Origin: Ulva prolifera
Taxonomy: Eukaryota > Chlorophyta > Ulvophyceae > Ulvales > Ulvaceae
Direction of reading: 5' to 3'
NCBI GenBank assembly: GCA_023078555.1
Contig: CM041198.1
Coordinates: 10,153,836 to 10,217,835, forward strand
DNA: 64,000 nt
Numbering within the stretch: the first letter of the stretch is position 1; each line of letters opens with the position of its first letter. Below are positions 35,730 through 46,880 of the stretch, one piece after another. Made by a program: the position numbers and the translations under genes. The notes under the pieces are model-generated. The model ran no database searches and had not been told where the DNA came from. It saw only the letters and a program-made list of their open reading frames with translations.

Positions 35730-37084
35730 ATGGGCGGTGGTGACTCGGCAGACGCGATGATGAAGAAAGCTGAGAAGCTCTTGCGCCCTTCAATGCTATC
35801 GATGCGTCTGAAGCCGGCTTGGGACGACGCTATGCCATTGTTTGAAAAGGCAGCCCTGCAGTATAAGGTACCGTGCAATTGCGCAGGCGTAGCTTGCGTC
35901 GAGATGAAGCAACCGTTGCTGAACTGGAGTGCTACTTGCTGCAGGTCACAGGCAGCAACGAAAAAGCTGTCGAGGCTTACGAAAAAGCGGCAGAAGCCAA
36001 TCTAAGGGGAGGGGGCACGTCATGGCATGCAGCGAAACATCTCGAGGCAGCTGCCAAAATATGTGTCGAAATGGGTAAACACGATCGCGCACATCAGCTG
36101 CTCATTGACTCCTCCAACGAATATATAAGTTGTGGCAAGCTGAGCCCAGCAGCAGAGTGCTTGGGGCGTGGAGCTCGCTGGCTCGAAGAGGTGAAACCAG
36201 ATTCTGCCTGTGACTTGTACAGGCAGGCTCTAGATATGTACATGAAGAGTGAAATGGGCAGCATGGCGCATGATGTTGTGCAACGTGGTGCTGGTGCAAT
36301 GATCAGAAAGGAGGCATTTGCTGAAGCTGCTTCACTGTTGCTGAAGTGGGCAACTATTTGCTATGGACATGAGAACACCGCATTGATGAACCGTGCATAC
36401 CTAGGTCCGTCCACTCCTCAAGTAGTCGATGTCTGGCACACGCATAACGCCTAATGTGTTGCAACAGCTCTGGGAAAGTGGCCAACAGTGTCACCCACTG
36501 CAAGGGTGCATATGCATGGCCTGAAAAGGAGCTGACATCGGGGCATTGCAGATTACTTGCGATGTGCAGGAATTGTTGTCATATATTTATACGATGGTAA
36601 AGCTGATGAAGCATGGGCATCTTATCAGGATTTTCTTGGGTTGGAAGACTTTGCAGTGAGCGCAGAAGCATATGCCGCCGAGAATCTGCTGCAAGCATTC
36701 TGCAGCGCCGACACCGCCATGATACAAGCGAAAGTTAATCAAGGCAACTGCTGGAGGGCACTAGATGTGCAGGTATGCATGCTCCGCTGACACCTGAATA
36801 GTGTGAGTTTCAATACACAAAACGGCAAACAGGTCACATGTAAGTCTGCGCAGCCATGCACACAGTCAGGGGGAGACGTGATTGTCTCGTGATTGTCTCT
36901 GTCCAACCATCGTACTCACTGCTGATGCATTCAGGTGGGAAGGTTGTCTCAGCAGCTACCTTCTTCTAGATGTGACCTGGCGGCCATGTCCTCATTCCTA
37001 CAGCAACAGATGAATGAAGCTGGCGCCCAAGATCTCGAAGCAGAGCACGTCAGTGCTGGTGATGATGATGACTTCCTCACCTGA
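35730..37084 (+). CDS. NAPG: Gamma-SNAP (NSF attachment protein, gamma type)
   Basis: SNAPs recruit the AAA ATPase NSF to SNARE complexes for disassembly after membrane fusion. Exons 35730-35867, 35945-36404, 36552-36772 and 36935-37084 give 322 aa, close to the usual length of gamma-SNAP. Helical TPR-like units are visible: AWDDAMPLFEKAALQYK (30-46), NEKAVEAYEKAAEA, SWHAAKHLEAAAKICVE, SPAAECLGRGARWLEE, SACDLYRQALDMYMK and FAEAASLLLKWATIC. The SWHAAKHLE and RGARWLE positions match the gamma rather than alpha type. The C-terminus is acidic (GDDDDFLT). Exon junctions are phase 0 (first, third) or split one codon (G-AT, second). Intron 1 is only 77 bp. A TGTAA element lies 112 nt after the stop. 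The start is the first ATG, preceded by an unremarkable leader. Confidence 0.9.
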
Positions 37085-37195
37085 ATTAACTTGCTACAGC
37101 TTGGCATGACCCAGGGGGGCAACACAGAGGGCGCCAATTCTAGCGTATTGACTGAGACCTCATGTTAGGCCTCTTGTCAGGCTTATGTGGTAAGA

Positions 37196-37200
37196 TGTAA
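37196..37200 (+). terminator. Possible polyadenylation signal TGTAA for gamma-SNAP
   Basis: TGTAA is the usual green-algal poly(A) signal. It lies 112 nt downstream of the stop codon. The call depends on the host being a green alga. Confidence 0.4.
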
Positions 37201-39985
37201 GCCCTGCGCGCCGGGGTGGCTCCCCGCACCCTTTTGTGATCCCTTACTGCCATCATCACTCTCACATAGTGTTCTCGCCTTTGTCTGGACCCACAAGGTC
37301 TACTGACATGTGTAGCCTGCCTTGTCAATGTGCGTCTGCTGCTTCCTTTGCTGTAATAATGAAGCAAGTAAACGGATGCAATGGCGTGGGACGCCTACGT
37401 GTGGTGACAGGTGCAGAGGAGACACAATTCGCTGCACAAAGATAGATTTGCGAGAGCGCACACAGCGCGCATGCTCCATCAAAAGGACATTCCGAGAGGA
37501 AATAAAAGATGGTCTCGCTGATTTAGTGTGCCGACACGATGAATTTCTGAAGCTGAAGGTCTGACGTATGGTCAACCATTCGAACCCACCCACCACCATT
37601 GCGATCACTGTCATTGGCAGGAACGGCGGAAAAACAGGGACCCGAAGCTGGGAATGGACAGTAGGAAGTATACCACCATCGTCTCTGGAGCTGTCATTCC
37701 ACTCGACCGCAATCTCCATTGTGCAGTGCGAAGATCACTTGCAAGAAAGCCTCATCACACTCTTTGTTTTGTCCTGGGACTGCTCCGGAGCAGGACCAAC
37801 ATCTGCATCTGAAAGCGGACTTCAGCTGGTGCGTATTGCAGTCAAGCGATTTGAGGCCTGTGCCAGTGTTGTCATGTCGTTCGTACGGAGCAAGCTGATG
37901 GCACAGTTGCTTTTCCGCATGCAGCTTTCTTGGACCCGACATCAAGCAAATTAACCACCACAAACATTGCTCCTGCACTGCGCCGCATCGTGACGGCCTG
38001 TTCACGAGAAGACGTGCTAGAGTCATGAGCATTTGCCTGCAAACAGCAGGGTATTCAATGTATGGCCGCACGCACGTGTGTGTTCAAGGAACAAGTTGTC
38101 AAGGCAGGTACCACTGCAGGACCCACGCCTGCGGCCTGAACACCACTCACGCCAGCCACCGCCGGCACTCCACACAGAGAACCACTCAGACATCGCTGTC
38201 TACCAACTCCATCTGCGCACGTTGGCACCAACACACTCCCATACCACACCCGGGCACATGCCAACCCAAACCCGCATGCGCCCACCCCAAACTGCGCCAC
38301 CAACCCGGCAAATCCCACCGCCCACACGGCTCGGGCGGCCAGACAAACACACTCACCCCCGCCTCAATGCTTCCACCCAGCAGCCCGCAAGACGCCCACC
38401 TCTCTACTGTGAAGCACGCTCACTCTACCACGAACGCCGTGGCGCGGCGGGGCCACGCCATAGGCAGCACGCTCCGGCGACGGGTGCTGCATGCACTCGG
38501 AACATCGCCCGTCGGGCAGAGGCATAGAGCTGAGCAGCAGAGTTTTCGAGGAGGGCAGGCAGACCGGGGCGATCAAGCCAGGCGGCCAGTGAGCGGCGAG
38601 TGGTCGTCGGACGGGATGTCGCATGCACGAGTGCACAGAACGCGCGAGACAGCGGCATGCGATCTCATGAATCTGATGACCAATTGTGATAGAGACTGAT
38701 TGCATCTTGTATAGAGGCTTTATATGAGGACGTTCAACAGTATGCTGGCGGAGATGATATGTTGACATCGGCCGTGGTGCGAACAGAGAAAGACTCGGTC
38801 CTGAGTATCGCACACTGAAGTGAATCGAAAAGTAAGCCACATCCTTACCAGACATTGGGTGGGACTTTTGTGGGGTAGCATGCAGCTCTGAACACATGTA
38901 AGCACATGCTTGCCCAGGGAGGCTCCATACACTCAAATGATCCACGAACGATACTGGTCAATCTCCCAGCCCACCTCTAGCTAGTCCGGTGCAGTGCACA
39001 GTGCACTCTGTGCGGATCTTCTGGTGGCGTCGGTTGGCAACAAAATGTGCCCGTTTCGGGGCATTTCCCACCATGTATGGGTGTACTTACCTCTGGGTGG
39101 GTGGGGGCCTGCACTCGACTCCGTATGTCTGGCTGCATGCTGCTTGATGGCGAAGGTGACTGTGGGCTTGCCAGCCCCTGGGAAGCAGAGTCCGATCACC
39201 TTTTTGGGCGTGGTGCTAGAGCTATATCCAATAGGTCCTGTCTTGGGCAGGGCTTCTTGCATGCCCAGCGCCCAGCGATATGATGAAACGTATTGATATC
39301 AGTACAGACTGTGCTGTGCTGTAGTACGGCAACGGAAGAGAACGAGAAAACATCAAATCAGGCATCATGGCAATTCCACAATGGCATCGGCCTCAGCCGC
39401 CCAGGGGGGAGGATACACCATTGGCAGAGTTGCGGTGACTGCGGCGGTCAGTCCATTCCATATGGTACCTCTTCGTTGCCAAGCGTGCCGTGGGGTTCGC
39501 AGGATACTGCATGTTGGTCGGAGATTGCGATCCAGGGAGCGGTGGTGTTAAAAGGCGATCGCGCGCCGGGGCGACAGGCATCACACATGCCGCGGCACTA
39601 CTCAGTAATGGAGTCCTGCGATGGGCCTGAATTGGACCTTGGGCAGTGATCTGCTTGTGAGTACGCTTGCATTCTATGTTGTGTGGCGATGGGGGACCTT
39701 CTTGACTGCGATGTTGCGCAGCTTGCCTCCGTGTACAACCGATGCATGTCCGGTCAACGCACAACATAGCCGGTGTATAGTTTGACAAATCGGGACACGA
39801 TGAAGTCACAGCTGCATGCGTTGCGGGCACTGAACGTCGTTTCTCGATGTAGCTGCGAGCTGGTTGATGATCCGGATGAATGCCTCATACGTGAGCCAGG
39901 ACCTGCCGCTTATGGGATAACCTGGCCAGAAAATTTAGCAACATGATCGGTAGTGTATATATAGTAGCTTACCGACAGTAATGGG
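37201..39985. other. Long spacer, no gene recognised
   Basis: Open frames at 37.3-37.95 kb overlap on both strands without features. 38.1-38.7 kb is C-rich on the plus strand (CCACCC, CACACC runs) and gives two long overlapping frames, a composition effect. The 5' exon(s) of the channel gene may begin in the right part; a frame starting MASASAAQGGGYTIG near 39380 is a weak candidate. Confidence 0.35.
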
Positions 39986-39986
39986 G

Positions 39987-42900
39987 TGTATCTAGCTTGG
40001 CTCGTGCTCCTGTTGGCGACACCATGCTTCTCGTGTACCTTTGATCAGCCGCGCCATTGCTCGCATCCTTGGTTTGGCGGAGATGCTGCTTCACACCAAG
40101 TAGGAATTTTGCTGCAATTTCTGTTGCGTGGAAGCTTCAGATCTTATGAGTGGAACGTCAAGGTGTAATTTGCATTGTTTCAGAGTGACAACACAATCCC
40201 CATGTTGCATCGCTGTGTCTCATCCAGTGCTGATATCATCTAGTGAACCCCGAACGTTGTGGTAGGCACGATTCAAGGATATCACAATTTGGTGGTTGCA
40301 GGGAAAAAGCTCTGCATCATCGCCAGCTGCTACTTTTCAAGCCACATGGCACCAAGGCCAGCGATGACATGACTAAATCATGGCCATGGATGGCACGGCC
40401 ACGTACCATCCAGAAGCACTCAGCTGGTCTGGGCATGTATTTCAGAACACTTCTGTACTTTGTTGCCATCATGTTGATTCTTACAGGTCTGTCAGCCGTT
40501 CCTCTGATATCCAATTCAAGCAACCAGAACTTTGCAAAAGATTATGCATTGCAACTGACTGGCGAGCCTGCACTGCCCGTCCAGCAGTGCCCAAAAAGCT
40601 TTGGGGTGCGCAAACATAGCCTTTAGATGGAACAGCCAGCTACCGGGTGATTCGAATCTGGACTGATCACAATCTTCTACGTATCGATCTTACTGTGATG
40701 CCATTTGCAGCTCCTCTGACTCCGGCGTTGGCTTCAGGTGGGAGGTTTCATTCTGGACCTGAGCTTGGGAGCGGTCTGTGCAGACAGCCCATATTCTGGC
40801 CAATTTGATTGTATGCCTTACCATTATGCGTGTCCGCAATTCCTGATTGTTTCATCAGATGCTGGATCGCGGAGTTGTCGATTTCAGATGAGAATATTTT
40901 TGTACAGGCCCAGCCACATGCATATATGATACCTCCAAACTTTTGCTACCGCTGTGTAATGATGTGGACTTGCCAGACCCTTCGTGTAGCAATACACAAC
41001 CTTGCCCTTCATCAGACGTCTGCACAGAAGAAAATCCTGATGCAAAGAGTGTGCTCTGTTTCTTTTCGGTCCGCCTGCAGTGCTGCTCTGATGGTTGGCC
41101 CATGCTGTATGGCCTGGTCAAAGACATTTACCACAAGCGATCCAAAGGCTGAGTCTCTGGGAGCTGTGACACAGGGCTGGTTCAGGCTTTCTTACGCAGC
41201 TCCGCCTGTTTGCAGCGTGCTGCTCGTGCTGCAATATGACTCTGGACACGGAACAGCTCAATGACGTACCCGTCTATCAGGCCTGGATTTGGTGCACGGT
41301 TGGAACTCTGTTCTGGGCAATATGGGTTGCCTTCCTGCAGAAGATGCAAGCTGACATCTCAGCGGAAATTAATGCCAGGAATGTCACAGCTGCTGACTAT
41401 ACAGTCTGGGTGAGTGGGTTAGCCGGAACTAATGCAGATGATGCAATCCTCCGGGATTTTGCAGAGCATTACGGCCAAGTCATCTCAGCATTTCATGTAT
41501 GCAATGTTGGGACAGTGCTGAACTTGAATAACCAGGTGAGCTATGGATTGTACCAGCTGTGCATATTCGTGGCTTGGGCATGCAAACCGAAACTATCTTG
41601 TCCTGTCCAAGTCAATGCTCGAGTGTGGTGCAGCTTGAGAAGACAGAGCTTCAACTGGAGGAAGCTCAACAAATTTTGAACCTTTGTGGGTCAAGTCATG
41701 GCGGTTTCTGGGGTTGGGTTTACAGGCGCAGTGTTGCGGGAGTGTCAAGCATGGCCACGAAGGAGCGCAGCCTGCAGAAGCACCTTGGAAAACTGAAACA
41801 ATCTTTTGTAATGGCGCAGAAAGAGCCGCTTCAAGCCACCGGAGTTGCACTCGTGACCTTTAACTATGCACGTCACAAGCAGAACATGGTGATTGACCAC
41901 AGCCGATCAGCAAAGCTGGCTGATACCATCTTTGCACCGGGAATGATCAGAGTTTTCCATAGTCTAACAGGTGTGCGCAGATGCCTGTTTTAGCAGCTGA
42001 TGTAAGCCCATGAATCGGAACAAGGCCACCTCGTAGCTCACCAGATCATCTCATTTTCCCGCTCCCAGCTTACAATTGTGCATATCGCATCAAGTGCAGG
42101 AGGGTTCCTCTCGCGTGCTCCAAGGTTAAGTGGCACAAGTCAGGGCAAAAGCGCTGAACGTTTCATCACAGTTCAGAGGGCGCCTGAACCAGCAGATGTA
42201 TGGTGGGAAAATGCTACAATCTCAAGAAATGTAGAGTTTCGCCGGATCATGTCCTGGACATCATACTTGCTTCTGGTGGCCATTTCATGCGGAATTCAAG
42301 GACTGCTTACATATCTGTCAGAGCAGGCATGCTTTCAGAGACATGTTTGTGCCATGCTTCTGTGACCGTGTGTCTGCTTGCGTTACTACTCCGTACCGAG
42401 TATGCACAATTGGTCTGACATGCAATTTTATGCACCGATTTGAAGTGCTTTATTGCGGCTGCTCAGCCAGAAGGCGCATACGGGTACTTTTGCACAATAT
42501 TGGTGAATCTGCAATACTGGTGATTCTGATTGTTGCTTGCAGGAGCGTCAGGAGCGCATTCAAACTTCTCGGGTGGTACAGGTGGAAACGGAGGCTGAAG
42601 CAATGGAGCCTGTATGATCTGATCCCCTAACAGACTGACATGCATTTCTGGTGATGGCGCCTGAATTCTGAACTTGTTTTTGCAAGGCTCCCGTGCACAT
42701 GATCGCCCAGGCACACATGTGCAACACCTGAAGCACTGTTGTGATCATGTTCGGTTTGTTCACTGGTTCCAGCTGGACACATCTGCAGCAATAGCACATC
42801 TGTTATGCCTGTGTTCAGGACACAATGGGCCCTGGTGCTCTAGAGGGCCTTCAAGACTCGGTATCGTTGCGGGCGCTGTCCATTGTCCAAGGGCTTGCCG

Positions 42901-45058
42901 TGTCCATCTTGAACATCATGGTTGGAGTGCTCATTCCCGTCGTGACGGACTTTGAGAGGAATTTGACCTCCACAACAGCGATGTTGTCGCTCGTGCTCAA
43001 GCTTTGCCTGTTCTACCTCCTGAACAGCTTCATTGTGCCCATTGCTGTTGTCACGGCATTGCCTGGCTCCGAGGGGCTCTGGTGTGTCTGAGTCCTCCTC
43101 CCGAGAGATCCTGCTCACCACAATTGGTGTATTCCTGCAGGAGCATAAGAAATTATCTGAAAGGAAGCAATTGCAGGTACACACGTGGGGGGATTGTTGA
43201 AGCTGCCTTTTATATTCAGGCGATCAATGCTGTCCTGCCGGACCTGATTAGCGTGTTTGATGTTGCGCGCATGCTGCGGTACCACTTCTTTGCAAATATG
43301 GCCCATACTCAAGCCTACATGAATTCGGCCATGGAACCACCGCTCTTTAACCTTCCCCTCCGATTTGCGTCAGCTGTGCGGACAGTGGCGCTTGGCGTGT
43401 TGTACGCTCCTGTACTGCCCATCAGCCCGGCAATCAGTGTTGTTGGCTTGGTGGTGTCATACTTTGCAGACCAGTATCTCGCACTCCATATATCCCGGAA
43501 GCCTCGAGCATTCGATGTGGACACCTTGGCTGCTGTGAATCACATTATTGAACTGCTGCCAATGGCCCAGATGCTGCTAGTATTTCTGATTTACTTCAAG
43601 GATGCTGATGGCATCGTAGCCCCGTTTGTGGTTGGCACAGTCATCTGGAGCTTTTTTTTCCTGGTCCCACTGGGGAGATTGGCTCGTTGTGCACGAGATA
43701 GGAATCAGGAGGAGGACGGCACTCGTGATGTCAGGTGGGTGCTGCCGTCCTTGCTGCTTCCCTGGTTAACTGCGTCTTGGACATACCTTGCTCTGTTCTT
43801 GCCTCCTGGTCACCATGGCTCAGACAGTTTTGCAGCACCGGAAGCGTCACGATGACCTGCTGTTCTTGCGTCTTCTCGTTCTCCTCGGTGTCCTTATTTC
43901 GACATGTCAGGGACGTAGGCTGTACAATTCAAGTATGTGCTGCGACGTTGTACACCACCTCCATCCGTTGTGGTGTAGCTCAGCCTCTTCCCGCTGTGCA
44001 GCTTTGATATCTTCCGCCAGGTGGGTCTCCAAGCCACATCAGCAAATCACCGTTCTGGGGGCATCGGTGGGGCTTACACATACAACCCCATGGCTGACCT
44101 TGGACCAGGGACGTCAGTTGTCGCGGAGTTCTATTTTCCCAGCGTCGCCCAGCGCATCAGCAAATCTTGGTCTCAGAAGCTCTCCAGCCGCATTGACATG
44201 CGCATAACAGGGCCCAACACAGACGTAATGCGGTCGGACCGCTGGCAGCAGCGCCAGCGAACAGGTGGTCCTGAAGCCACATCGCCGCCGCCACTACAAG
44301 ACAACCGAGTTGTTAGCCTGAAGCCAGCAGCTATCCAGCAAGAGGCCATTGATGATCCCTCCTTCTATCCGCAGCCTGCGTTCATGCTGAACATCTCCTT
44401 CGGCGATGCGCAGACTGTAGCCCCACCTGAACTCAGCACAGATCCGCCATATCCTACGGAAGAGCGGCCCAGCGTCACATATGTCTTTGATGTTGGCAAT
44501 CCTCAGCGACTTCACCAGCCTGGCTTTTATCCTTCACCTTTTGCCCCATCATCAGTTCCAGATGTGGGCCCGGTGCAGGCCTCCGTACTACACGGAGCCC
44601 CTGTGCCTGGTGGCCAGCCCACTCATCACACTCATGGTCACGTTGCCATGCCGCATGGCATGGGTAGCAGACCTGCTCATGCTGTGAATTCATTGGTGCC
44701 CCCTGAGCCAACGTCGCCGTTGCCCGATGCAGGGATGGGCCCATGTGTGCAAGACCCGCACTACCCCGAGCATGCTGCGGCAGGCCCGCCCGGGGCTTAT
44801 CCAACTCCAGTGACCCCTGTAGTGCAACATGACCCGTTGTATGCTGTTGGCCATGGTGCACCTCATCCACCCCCACACACTCAATTGCCTGTCCTGTTTT
44901 CACCAGCCGCTCCACCCTACCCGCCTCAAGCAACTCATGATGCCCATGCAGCGATTGGATATCCAGACCCTCATGCAACTGCACCGGTCCGTGAAGCAGT
45001 TCTGCCTTCTTATCTTTATGGAAGCTACCCGAAGCCTGATCCCAAGCCAGCTGTATAA
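39987..45058 (+). CDS. OSCA/CSC1/TMEM63-type cation channel with Pro-rich tail (5' end uncertain)
   Basis: Predicted hyperosmolality/tension-gated Ca-permeable channel of a membrane. Supported exons: about 40303-40605 (GLGMYFRTLLYFVAIMLI helix), from 40738 (Cys-rich loop), 41216-41535, 41634-41970, 42100-42326, 42543-42611, 42819-43081, 43177-43734, 43836-43932 and 44021-45058; all from 41216 onward join in phase. 41216-41535 has a helix (IWCTVGTLFWAIWVAFLQKM) then the RRM-like cytosolic part (YTVWVSGLAGT...DFAEHYGQV). 41634-41970 is coiled (KTELQLEEAQ). The family signature APEPADVWWENATIS is in 42100-42326. The DUF221 pore region follows (NIMVGVLIPVVTDFERN; LWYTRGGIVEAAFYIQAINA). The last exon is about 345 residues rich in Pro, His and Ala. 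Intron 42327-42542 appears to be GC-AG. A hydrophobic leader near 39987 could be an upstream exon. Confidence 0.82.
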
Positions 45059-45064
45059 TGCAGC

Positions 45065-45167
<103 letters not shown>

Positions 45168-45179
45168 AGAGAGAGAGCG

Positions 45180-45450
45180 TAGCCAGTCATCGTATTGCTG
45201 GTCTACGCAGGTACGGTCATCATGTTTGATGCTTGGTTATGTTGGTGATGACCGTGGAGTTATCATGGTTTATGGAATTGTGCAAGTAGATTGCCGTATG
45301 CCGTGTGTTCTACCCGTCAATACTGAGCAGTGTGCATATTCCAAAAGGTTTGTCATTACTCTTGTAAGTCATCGTATTGCTGGTCTACGTAGGTAGACTG
45401 CCGTATGTTGTGTGTTCCACCCGTCAATACTGAGAAGTGTGCATATTCCA
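45180..45450 (+). repeat. Diverged tandem duplication, ~106-bp spacing
   Basis: GCCGTATGCCGTGTGTTCTA with CCGTCAATACTGAGCAGTGTG at about 45294 recurs as GCCGTATGTTGTGTGTTCCA with CCGTCAATACTGAGAAGTGTG at about 45400. AGTCATCGTATTGCTGGTCT also occurs twice (45184 and 45366). Confidence 0.75.
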
Positions 45451-45459
45451 ACATGGGGG

Positions 45460-45645
45460 AGTCCGCCGCCGAGCACTCGGCCCGTGTGAGGCACGACGCC
45501 TTGATAGCGGAAGATCAGGTTGCCGAGGGTGTCACCGCACCAGTCTGTGTCGCGCTTGTACGTGTCTTCGATCGCTGAGGTGTCACCAGAGAATTGCAGG
45601 CCGCGGAAGTGTAGCGTGGCTAGAACGTTGCACACATGTACAACG
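45460..45645 (-). pseudogene. Coding fragment of unknown origin, minus strand
   Basis: The minus-strand translation contains NVLATLHFRGLQFSGDTSAI, then EDTYKRDTDWCGDTLGNLIF, with protein-like composition. No start or complete gene is visible. It abuts the LINE-derived segment at 45646, so it may be a piece of the same or another mobile element. I do not recognise the family. Confidence 0.35.
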
Positions 45646-46313
45646 TAAGTAGTTACAAATGACAGAGGCCGGCATGGAGCCGTTTCTCGGAATCCACTCG
45701 CAAATTCACTCACTCATTCATGGCACTAAGCCGGGCACAAGCGCACTCCACACCACAGCCCTGTCGATGATTCCAGCCAAAGATTGAAGGCCCGCACGGA
45801 GCACATGGAGATATGCATTCCCTTTGCACAACGCCACACTCAACCGGCGCAAAGCATTTGTCACAAACACACCATGGTCCACCACACCGAGACGCAACCT
45901 CCGCCAGCCGATTCAAGTGATCCATATATAGCAGGCTGTCCCAACCGACCATGCGTCTCATGAGACAACGGCACAAAACTATACGCATCAGTGTCGTACG
46001 CACGATAAGCATTGCGTTTCTGCACGTCCCACACCACCGCAGCAGACCCGTCCTCCCGAGCCGCCCGGCTGCAATACGTACCAACAGACGGGTTTACAAG
46101 CGACACATCCCCTATGCATAAAGGGTCATCAGGCGGCACAAACATCATGTCCCCCACCTTCTCGTGGGCCATCGTCTTGAGCGCCTCCTCCAGGCCCTCC
46201 TCCCGCGCGGCAGCGGCGGTATGTAGTTACAAAGGACAGAGGCCGGGCAGCGAGCCGTTGCCAGGAATGCACACGCAAATCCACTCACGCAGTCATGGCA
46301 CTAGGCCGGGTAC
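45646..46313 (-). mobile_element. LINE-like fragment of the second family (copy E)
   Basis: Minus-strand coding remnants: VGDMMFVPPDDPLCIGDVSL, then DAYSFVPLSHETHGRLGQP, then NRLAEVASRCG. This is the same C-terminal domain as GDGCVTHP...LSHETYGRVG...FLNRLAAVA in copy D, so the two families share that domain. Downstream on the minus strand (45646-45772) is the 3' tail, and a second tail copy lies at 46219-46313, so two insertions are stacked. Both tails begin on the plus strand with GTTACAAA, i.e. the element ends in TTTGTAAC. Confidence 0.65.
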
Positions 46314-46507
46314 TGTTGTAATGGCCAAGTCTGTATGCTCGGAAGCACACATATTCCAGATATGCAGGCACCGATTGTGGATACATGTGTATGTATCTCA
46401 GGCTAGTGCCCTGCTAACATGAGTCAGCCAAAAGTATCCCAAAGAATACCTCAGAGTGCAAGCCTGTACCTCGTCAGAGCTGTGCACATGAGTTGCACGC
46501 ATACAGC

Positions 46508-46863
46508 TGTCAGAAAAGCTATCATTCGTGCAGGTCAGGACGCGCAGTCCTTGTTCAGGTCAGGTCAGTACAGCCAGCATCTCATACCTGCTGCGCACAG
46601 AGGTAGAACCGAGAGATGCTTAAAGGGAAGTGCTAGTACCGTGAAACAGTAAAGAGAATGGTTACAGATCTCAGTGTGCACATGCTTATATGCACACTGA
46701 ACACTCAACACTCAAGGTTACGGCGGGAAACCCTCGCACGATCTCTCTCACTACATCGAGACGATCCTCGCTGGCGGCTTACCCCTACACTGGATCCGCG
46801 GATCGTTCGTGCATGGGTGCACCTGTCACCACACTGCTGCCCGCAGGCTCATGCATTGTGACA
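46508..46863 (-). repeat. 3' LTR of the copia element
   Basis: 356 bp with 6-bp inverted ends (TGTCAG...GTGACA, pairing through TGTCA/TGACA). It contains several CAGGTCAGG repeats. Confidence 0.93.
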
Positions 46864-46880
46864 CTCCCCCATAAACCCTG

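Noticed and set aside
35054-35878. 274-codon minus-strand open frame
   Set aside because: It overlaps the first exon of gamma-SNAP in antisense, has no domain, and shows low-quality composition. The plus-strand gene explains the region.
38025-38699. 224- and 164-codon frames, His/Pro/Thr-rich
   Set aside because: C-rich, simple-sequence DNA gives long frames in several registers at once; no splice structure or domain supports a gene.
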